Origin: an uncultured Eubacteriales bacterium
GTDB taxonomy: Bacteria; Bacillota; Clostridia; Peptostreptococcales; Anaerovoracaceae
DNA length: 27,911 bases
NCBI GenBank assembly: GCA_900547295.1
Contig: URGK01000033.1
Span: 1-27,911 of the forward strand
Direction: 5' to 3'
Below the pieces are notes generated by a model that was given only the letters and a program-made list of their open reading frames with translations, made no database searches and was not told the origin of the DNA. Numbering within the stretch: position 1 is the stretch's first letter; the number at the start of each line of letters is the position of its first letter. This document shows, in pieces, positions 22,720-27,911 of this stretch. A program made the translations under genes and the position numbers.

Positions 22720-24030
22720 ATGAAAAAATACCATATTATAACCTTTGGGTGTCAGATGAACGAACACGATTCGGAAACAATAGCCGGAATGCTTGCGCAG
22801 CAGGGTATGGAGCCGGTTTTAGATAAAAAAGAAGCAGACATAGTAATCATAAATACATGCAGTGTCAGAGAAAACGCAGACAAGAGATTTTTCGGCACAC
22901 TTGGGCAGCTCAAAAAGAAAAAAACAGAAGATCCCGAATTTGTGGTTGGCGTATGCGGCTGTATGATGCAGCAGCAGCACGTTATAGATACGCTCAAGAT
23001 GAAATATCCGTGGGTGGATATAATATTCGGAACTCACAACATACATATGTTCCCGCAGCTTCTCGAAAACGTGATGAATGAGAAACAGAAGATAATGGAC
23101 ATATGGGAGGATGGCGGAGAAATTGTAGAGGGACTGCCGGCAAAGCGCCTTTACAAACACAAGGCATTTGTCAACATCATGTACGGCTGCAACAATTTCT
23201 GCACCTACTGCATAGTTCCGTATACGAGAGGCAGAGAGAGAAGCCGCAGACCTCTTGATATAGTAAATGAGGTCAGAAATCTTGTGGCTGACGGAGTTAA
23301 GGAGATAACACTGCTGGGTCAGAATGTAAATTCCTACAAAGGTGATGAGGATACCGACTTTGCAGCTCTGATATATATGCTCAATGACATAGAGGGACTT
23401 GAGAGAATAAGGTTTATGACCTCTCACCCTAAAGACCTTTCAGACCGTCTTATACAGGCATACAGGGACTGTGACAAGCTGTGCAGAAACATTCATCTGC
23501 CGGTGCAGTCGGGCAGCAGCGGTATTTTAAAACGAATGAACAGAAGATATACCAAAGAGGACTATATGAAGCTTGTGGAAAGACTGAGAGCAGCTGTGCC
23601 GGATATAACGATCTCGACAGATATAATTGTGGGATTTCCGGGCGAAACCGAAGCGGATTTCCTTGAAACGCTCGATCTGGCAGAGCGGGTGAGATACGAT
23701 TCAGCATTTACTTTTCTTTATTCAATAAGAAAGGGAACGCCTGCGGAGAAATTTGAAGATCAGATTCCGGAGGATGTCAAGCACGAAAGATTTAACAGAC
23801 TTGTAGATACCATTAACAGAATTTCCGCAGAGAAAAATGCAGAATATGTCGGAACTGTTCAGCAGGTACTCGTTGAGGGCACCAGCAAAAACGATATTAT
23901 GACATACTCCGGCAGAACCGACGGCTTCAAGCTGGTGAATTTTAAAGCTTCAGAGGATCTGACAGGCAGGATGGTTTCTGTCAGAATAACAGAGTCAAGT
24001 ACATTCAGTCTTGTGGGAGAATTATGTTAA
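22720..24030 (+). CDS. miaB: tRNA-2-methylthio-N6-dimethylallyladenosine synthase MiaB
   Basis: The 436-residue radical-SAM methylthiotransferase converts i6A37 to ms2i6A37 in tRNAs that read UNN codons. The N-terminal UPF0004 domain holds the auxiliary cluster cysteines Cys11 (FGCQMNEHD), Cys47 (NTCSVREN) and Cys81 (CGC). The radical-SAM cluster is C157-NNF-C161-TY-C164. A C-terminal TRAM domain with SGRTDGFKLVNF follows. The exact FGCQMNEHDSE start and the NTCSVREN motif separate MiaB from MtaB and RimO. ATG 22720 is chosen because agaggaagagga precedes it and the MKKYHIITFGC terminus is typical. Its last codons overlap the GTPase start by seven bases, so the two proteins are translationally coupled. 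Confidence 0.95.
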   Translation: MKKYHIITFGCQMNEHDSETIAGMLAQQGMEPVLDKKEADIVIINTCSVRENADKRFFGTLGQLKKKKTEDPEFVVGVCGCMMQQQHVIDTLKMKYPWVDIIFGTHNIHMFPQLLENVMNEKQKIMDIWEDGGEIVEGLPAKRLYKHKAFVNIMYGCNNFCTYCIVPYTRGRERSRRPLDIVNEVRNLVADGVKEITLLGQNVNSYKGDEDTDFAALIYMLNDIEGLERIRFMTSHPKDLSDRLIQAYRDCDKLCRNIHLPVQSGSSGILKRMNRRYTKEDYMKLVERLRAAVPDITISTDIIVGFPGETEADFLETLDLAERVRYDSAFTFLYSIRKGTPAEKFEDQIPEDVKHERFNRLVDTINRISAEKNAEYVGTVQQVLVEGTSKNDIMTYSGRTDGFKLVNFKASEDLTGRMVSVRITESSTFSLVGELC

Positions 24031-26615
24031 AAACAGACAGGATAACGATAGGAATAACAGCGCCCGTTGATGCAGGCAAAACGACTTTGTCAGAGGCCCT
24101 GCTTTATCACGCAGGCAGCATAAGACAGGCTGGCAGGGTAGACCACCAGAACGCGTTTCTGGATACCCACAGCCTTGAAAAACAGCGGGGCATCACCATA
24201 TTTTCAAAACAGGCCTTATTCGAGCTGGGCGAAAGAAGCATAACGCTTCTTGACACTCCGGGTCATATGGACTTCTCTGCCGAAATGGAAAGAACGCTGC
24301 AGGTACTTGACTATGCGGTACTCCTTATTTCCGCAGCAGACGGTGTTACAGGCTATGTCAATACGCTGTGGGGGCTGTTGTCTGAATATGAGATACCGGT
24401 GTTCATATTTGTAAATAAAATGGATCAGCCGGGAGCAGACAGACAGAAGCTTATGGAGATGCTGAGAGAAAAGCTTGATGAAAGATGCCTGGTACCGGAG
24501 CCGGCATACTATGAGGATATAGCCGTATCCGATGAGCAGGCTATGGAGGAATATCTTGAAACGGGTACAATCACGGAGAACAGGCTTTCAAAGCTGATAA
24601 AACACAGAAAGCTTTTTCCTGTATATTTCGGTTCGGCTCTCAAGATGGAGGGTACAGAGCAGTTTATAGACGCCCTTGACAGATTTATGATTTCACCTGA
24701 ATACGATGAGAAATTCGGCGCCAGAGTCTACAAGATTTCAAGAGCTGCGCAGGGCAACCGAATGACCCATATGAAAATAACGGGAGGCAGCATCAGAGCA
24801 AAACAGCTGATACCTGAATGCAGCGAAAAAGTACAGCAGATAAGAATATACCAGGGCGCTAAGTTCACAGAAATACAGGAGGCTCCCGCAGGTACCGTAT
24901 GCGCAGTGACCGGTCTTAGCAGCACTTACTGCGGACAGGGACTGGGCAGTGAAAAAGAGTTTTACTCTCCTGTTATGAGTCCTGTACTTTCTTACAGTGT
25001 GATACTGCCGGAAGGCTTTGATGTTCACGATGCGTTTGTAAAGCTTTCGCAGCTTGCAGAGGAGGACCCGCAGCTTCATATAGAATTAAACAGAGAACTG
25101 GGTGAAATCTGTGTCAAGCTTATGGGCAGGGTGCAGACGGAAATACTCAAAAGTCTTGTGGCCGAAAGGTTTGGAATTGACATTGAATTCGGAGAAGGCA
25201 ATGTGGTATATATGGAAACAGTGCAGCAGGTTTCAGAGGGCGTGGGACATTATGAGCCTTTGAGACACTATTCGGAGGTTCATCTTGTACTGGAGCCTCT
25301 CGAAAGAGGCAGCGGTGTTATATTTGATACGGATGTCAGCGAAGATCTGCTGGACAGAAACTGGCAGAGGCTCATACTTACACATCTGTGTGAGAAAAAG
25401 CACAGAGGAGTGCTTATAGGGGCTGAAATAACCGATATGAAGATTACCCTTGCGGCAGGGCGCGCTCACGAGAAGCATACGGAGGGCGGAGATTTCAGAC
25501 AGTCCACCTACAGAGCCGTAAGGCAGGGTCTTATGCGAAACAAATGCATTGTGCTGGAGCCGTTTTACAGCTACAGTCTTGAAATACCGCAGGAAATGAC
25601 AGGCAGAGCTATTTCGGATATTCAGAGAATGGCAGGAACCTTTGATGAGCCTGAAATTACAGGAGATATGACTGTAATCAGAGGCAGAGCGCCTGTTTCA
25701 ACCATGAACGGGTATTATACAGAGGTTCTTTCGTACACCAGAGGAACAGGCAGGCTTTACTGCAGTTTTTCCGGCTATGATGCATGTCATAATCAGGAGG
25801 AGGTTATAGCGGCGGCAGGATATAACCCTGAGGCGGATCTGGACAACCCACCGGGTTCGGTATTCTGTTCGCATGGCGCAGGCTTCAATGTGCCGTGGAA
25901 TGAGGTTGAACAGTATATGCACATCAAAAGCGTACTGCAAAAAACTCCTGCGGCAGATGCAGGCGCAGTCAGGAGCCTAAGTGACAGAAGCGGTGTGTTT
26001 GATGATGAGCTTAAAGCAATATTCGAAAAAACCTACGGCAAACGGAAAGAAAAATCAAAGCCGTATGTAAGGAAGTCGGAAAGGCAGTACAGCTCGGACT
26101 ATAAGGCGAGGGAGCCTTACGATCCTGACCGCAAAAAATATCTTGTGATTGACGGCTACAATATGATTTTTTCTTGGGATGATATAGACTCCGATAATAT
26201 AGGATTTGCAAGAGAAAGACTGCTTGACATTATATCTGACTACGGCAGCAGTACAGACGCTGAGATTATACTTGTGTTTGACGGCTATAAGGTGAAAGGC
26301 AATAACGGTACTGCGGAAGATATAAACGGTATCAGCGTGGTTTACACCAGAGAAAACCAGACGGCGGACAGCTATATTGAAAAGCTGGCCTATGAGCTGG
26401 GCAAAAAAGCCGATGTTACAGTTGCAACCTCTGACTATATGGAGCAGCTTATGATATTCGGCTCAGGCGCAAAACGAATTACCTCGGCTGAACTTAAAGC
26501 GGATATCGAAAATGCAAAGGAAAAGATAAGAAGTTCTATCAACAGGACTGGCAATGACAAAAACTATGTTCTTGCGGAACTGTTAAAAGAGGTAAATGAT
26601 AAAGAGGCTGATTAG
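24024..26615 (+). CDS. EF-G/TetM-like translational GTPase fused to a Rae1/YacP-type NYN ribonuclease domain
   Basis: The 863-residue protein joins two modules. Residues 1 to about 655 are an elongation-factor-like GTPase: P-loop APVDAGKTT (13-21), switch I RGIT (55-58), DTPGH (77-81), NKMD (131-134) and GSALK (203-207), then domains II to V. Residues about 706-863 match YacP/Rae1, the ribosome-dependent mRNA endonuclease of Bacillus, with VIDGYNMI, VFDGYK, RENQTADSYIEKLA and VATSDYMEQLMIFGSGA. The acidic residues Asp710, Asp753, Asp782 and Asp804 look intact. A charged linker (about 656-705) separates the modules. The domain IV tip is AGRAHEKHTEGGDF (478-491) rather than the SPVST loop of TetM, so tetracycline protection is unlikely. 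The start overlaps the miaB end. A role in ribosome surveillance or rescue is inferred. Confidence 0.9.
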   Translation: MLKTDRITIGITAPVDAGKTTLSEALLYHAGSIRQAGRVDHQNAFLDTHSLEKQRGITIFSKQALFELGERSITLLDTPGHMDFSAEMERTLQVLDYAVLLISAADGVTGYVNTLWGLLSEYEIPVFIFVNKMDQPGADRQKLMEMLREKLDERCLVPEPAYYEDIAVSDEQAMEEYLETGTITENRLSKLIKHRKLFPVYFGSALKMEGTEQFIDALDRFMISPEYDEKFGARVYKISRAAQGNRMTHMKITGGSIRAKQLIPECSEKVQQIRIYQGAKFTEIQEAPAGTVCAVTGLSSTYCGQGLGSEKEFYSPVMSPVLSYSVILPEGFDVHDAFVKLSQLAEEDPQLHIELNRELGEICVKLMGRVQTEILKSLVAERFGIDIEFGEGNVVYMETVQQVSEGVGHYEPLRHYSEVHLVLEPLERGSGVIFDTDVSEDLLDRNWQRLILTHLCEKKHRGVLIGAEITDMKITLAAGRAHEKHTEGGDFRQSTYRAVRQGLMRNKCIVLEPFYSYSLEIPQEMTGRAISDIQRMAGTFDEPEITGDMTVIRGRAPVSTMNGYYTEVLSYTRGTGRLYCSFSGYDACHNQEEVIAAAGYNPEADLDNPPGSVFCSHGAGFNVPWNEVEQYMHIKSVLQKTPAADAGAVRSLSDRSGVFDDELKAIFEKTYGKRKEKSKPYVRKSERQYSSDYKAREPYDPDRKKYLVIDGYNMIFSWDDIDSDNIGFARERLLDIISDYGSSTDAEIILVFDGYKVKGNNGTAEDINGISVVYTRENQTADSYIEKLAYELGKKADVTVATSDYMEQLMIFGSGAKRITSAELKADIENAKEKIRSSINRTGNDKNYVLAELLKEVNDKEAD

Positions 26616-26629
26616 TTTCCAGCCTCTTT
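26601..26629. terminator. Bidirectional terminator between the GTPase and nth genes
   Basis: aaagaggctg (26601-26610) and cagcctcttt (26620-26629) form a perfect 10-bp stem with a nine-base loop. Both convergent stop codons lie in the loop (TAG 26613-26615, and TAA as the complement of 26612-26614). Short T-runs close each arm, so it can serve both strands. Confidence 0.7.
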
Positions 26630-27247
26630 GTAGTATTTGCAATATTGATTTATAGGGCATTCGGTGCATTTTGGCTTTCGGGCATCACAGCAGTTTCTGC
26701 CGTGGAATATAAGGCTGTGATGAGTTCTTGTCCATCTGTTTTCGGGGATGACCTCCATAAGAGCAAGTTCTGTTTTGAGGACATCTTTTTCACATACAAA
26801 GCCTATTCTGTTGGCAACTCTGAAAACATGAGTATCTACAGCAAGTCTTTGATGACCAAAGCCTACGGAAAGAACCACATTGGCGGTTTTGCGCCCCACG
26901 CCGGGAAGCGATACAAGGCTGTCGTAATCGTCCGGAACCTTGCCGTCATAGTTTGCGACAAGAGCCTTTGACAGATTGACTATATTCTTTGATTTGGTTC
27001 TGTACATGCCGATTGACCTTATGTATTCCGCAACATCATCGGGGTCAGCCTGCGAAAGGGCGGCTGCATCGGGATATTCTGCAAACAGCGCAGGAGTAAC
27101 CTTGTTTACGCTTTTGTCTGTGGTCTGTGCTGAAAGCACAACACAGATAAGAAGCTCAAATATATCAATATGCTCAAGCGCACAGCCCGCATCAGGATAA
27201 GTCTGCTCCAGTATATCAAGTATTGTATTAATATCTTCTGATTTCAT
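26612..27247 (-). CDS. nth: Endonuclease III (DNA glycosylase/AP lyase)
   Basis: The 211-residue base-excision repair enzyme removes oxidised pyrimidines and nicks AP sites. The helix-hairpin-helix LPGVGRKTAN carries the catalytic Lys120, and the aspartate Asp138 is in AVDTHVFRV. The 4Fe-4S cluster cysteines Cys187, Cys194, Cys197 and Cys203 fit C-x6-C-x2-C-x5-C. With the start at 27247, length and all these positions equal those of E. coli Nth, which decides the start despite a weak ribosome binding site (cagg); a longer start at 27268 or 27292 would add 7 or 15 residues. It converges on the GTPase gene with a four-base overlap. Confidence 0.95.
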   Translation of the reverse strand: MKSEDINTILDILEQTYPDAGCALEHIDIFELLICVVLSAQTTDKSVNKVTPALFAEYPDAAALSQADPDDVAEYIRSIGMYRTKSKNIVNLSKALVANYDGKVPDDYDSLVSLPGVGRKTANVVLSVGFGHQRLAVDTHVFRVANRIGFVCEKDVLKTELALMEVIPENRWTRTHHSLIFHGRNCCDARKPKCTECPINQYCKYYKEAGN

Positions 27248-27299
27248 AATCAAAACCTGCCGTTTCATATATTTACTGATGATTTGTTTCACAAATCGA

Positions 27300-27483
27300 G
27301 TTAGGTCATAAACTGAAAAATTGCATTCTCGCTAAAGCTCGGCAATTTCTGTAGTTTAAAGACTTGTCTTGATTTATGGAATAAATCATAGAAAGTCTTA
27401 TGCAAAGACTCTATACATACTGTTGTAAGAGTCTACTGCTGACCTACCAACAGTTCACTTCGTTCACTGGGTTAGGTCATAAA
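27300..27483. other. Structured intergenic element bounded by 13-bp direct repeats
   Basis: gttaggtcataaa occurs at 27300-27312 and 27471-27483. Between them are successive inverted repeats: aaattgc/gcaattt around 27318-27353; aagactt-4-tgatttat / ataaatca-4-aagtctt around 27359-27400; agactc/gagtct around 27406-27433; and tgacctacc-aa-cagt / actg-gg-t-taggtca (27440-27479). No open frame of note is present. It could be a structured non-coding RNA, a MITE-like repeat, or nth leader. I do not recognise a family. Confidence 0.45.
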
Positions 27484-27506
27484 AAAGCAGCAGAATTAAC
27501 TGCTGC
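27481..27506 (-). terminator. Terminator of the rplT-containing operon
   Basis: gcagcag (27487-27493) and ctgctgc (27500-27506) form a perfect 7-bp stem with a six-base loop. Read on the minus strand it is followed by six T residues (complement of 27486-27481). It lies eight bases after the stop of the 100-aa gene. Confidence 0.85.
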
Positions 27507-27513
27507 GTATGTT

Positions 27514-27816
27514 TTAGAATAATAACTCTCTGTTGTCAAGGATTTCTTTTACGGTTTTTTTGATGCCGAGAATAGCCTTGTTTTCGTCTGTTACAGGAAC
27601 TGAAGCGAGTTCTTTTTCGAACTCTGAAATCATAGCTTCTGCAGCAGCCTTGTTTGCTTCTTTGTCTTCAAGTGTTTCAAGATATTTCTCACAGGCAGCC
27701 TTTAATTCATCATTTGGTTTGTCTGTAGGGAAACCGCAGAGGAAATAAGCGTCAAGCTTGAACTTCTCGTTTGCAACGATGTCATTGATTTTTTTGATAA
27801 GCTGTTCCTTATTCAT
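27514..27816 (-). CDS. Small acidic helical protein of unknown function, 100 aa
   Basis: The protein is soluble, mainly helical and rich in Lys and Glu, starting MNKEQLIKKINDIVANEKFK with a later segment DAYFLCGFPTDKPNDELKAA and a C-terminal GIKKTVKEILDNRELL helix. I do not recognise a named family. A strong ggagg lies upstream on its strand, and the start is 12 bases after the ribosomal protein L20 stop codon, so it is probably the last gene of the infC-rpmI-rplT-type operon. That position suggests co-expression with ribosome production. It has no catalytic-looking motif; one Cys is in the FLCGFP segment. Confidence 0.75.
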   Translation of the reverse strand: MNKEQLIKKINDIVANEKFKLDAYFLCGFPTDKPNDELKAACEKYLETLEDKEANKAAAEAMISEFEKELASVPVTDENKAILGIKKTVKEILDNRELLF

Positions 27817-27828
27817 AAAAGCCTCCCT

Positions 27829-27911
27829 CTAGTTTAAAGCCTTTTTAGCTGTATCACATAAAGCAGTGAATGCAGCGGCATCATAGATTGCCATCTCTGA
27901 AAGCATCTTTC
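27829..27911 (-). CDS. rplT: 50S ribosomal protein L20, C-terminal part (runs off the window)
   Basis: Reading the minus strand from the window edge gives the last 27 residues, KMLSEMAIYDAAAFTALCDT followed by AKKALN and a TAG stop. The preceding partial codon ends in GA, compatible with Arg. This matches the conserved end of ribosomal protein L20 ((R)K(M/V)LA(E/D)(L/I)A..D..AF..L...AKKAL). L20 binds 23S rRNA early in 50S assembly. The N-terminal three quarters lie outside the window, and the call rests on this short stretch. Confidence 0.8.
   Translation of the reverse strand, partial: KMLSEMAIYDAAAFTALCDTAKKALN

Noticed and set aside
22819..23427. 202-codon minus-strand frame opposite miaB
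   Set aside because: Antisense shadow of miaB, whose cluster cysteines and start are all intact on the plus strand.
24024..26615. Annotation as a tetracycline resistance ribosomal protection protein
   Set aside because: The GTPase core is TetM-like but the domain IV tip lacks the SPVST-type loop and a NYN nuclease domain is fused; the gene sits in a miaB operon, not in a mobile element.

Overview
The window looks like a chromosomal segment of a low-to-mid GC, Gram-positive anaerobe of the class Clostridia. The grounds are AGGAGG-type ribosome binding sites, TTGACA/TATAAT promoters, AGA-rich arginine codons, a SpoIIM-like membrane protein, an ECF-transporter S component, and a YacP/Rae1-type NYN domain. 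I cannot name the species.

Layout. (1) 1-2340 is an AT-rich accessory patch with an XRE repressor, an ImmA/IrrE-like protein, a class II Fic protein and an unrecognised 148-aa protein; it looks like the regulatory remnant of a phage or integrative element. (2) 2460-5270 pairs a TIGR00300 (LOR/SDH, archaeal ornithine cyclodeaminase-like) enzyme with a PutP-type Na+/proline symporter and ends in a strong terminator. (3) 5275-8060 holds a SpoIIM-like protein, then a MocR regulator divergent from an ECF S component that may carry a vitamin B6-type substrate. (4) 8061-8914 has no convincing gene. It holds a repeat cluster resembling ends of a decayed insertion sequence, a near-consensus promoter and a leader with a strong terminator. 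(5) 8915-18749 is an 11-gene, single-strand catabolic cluster: D-Ser dehydratase/D-Thr aldolase-like enzyme, RidA, M20 hydrolase, SDR, SMP-30 lactonase, HpcH aldolase, second RidA, DMT permease, AraC regulator, CBM9-like protein and an extended Leu/Glu dehydrogenase. A strong hairpin follows it. (6) 19036-21863 holds a second DMT permease divergent from an orphan ThDP enzyme. (7) 22035-27911 is housekeeping: ferritin, miaB, an EF-G/TetM-like GTPase fused to a Rae1-like RNase domain, endonuclease III, a structured intergenic region, a 100-aa protein of unknown function and the C-terminus of ribosomal protein L20.

Most interesting are the translational GTPase-Rae1 fusion translationally coupled to miaB, the uncharacterised catabolic operon with its possible attenuator, the MocR protein lacking the PLP lysine beside its probable target, and the 27300-27483 structured element bounded by direct repeats. 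No database search was possible; family calls rest on motifs and recalled family sequences.
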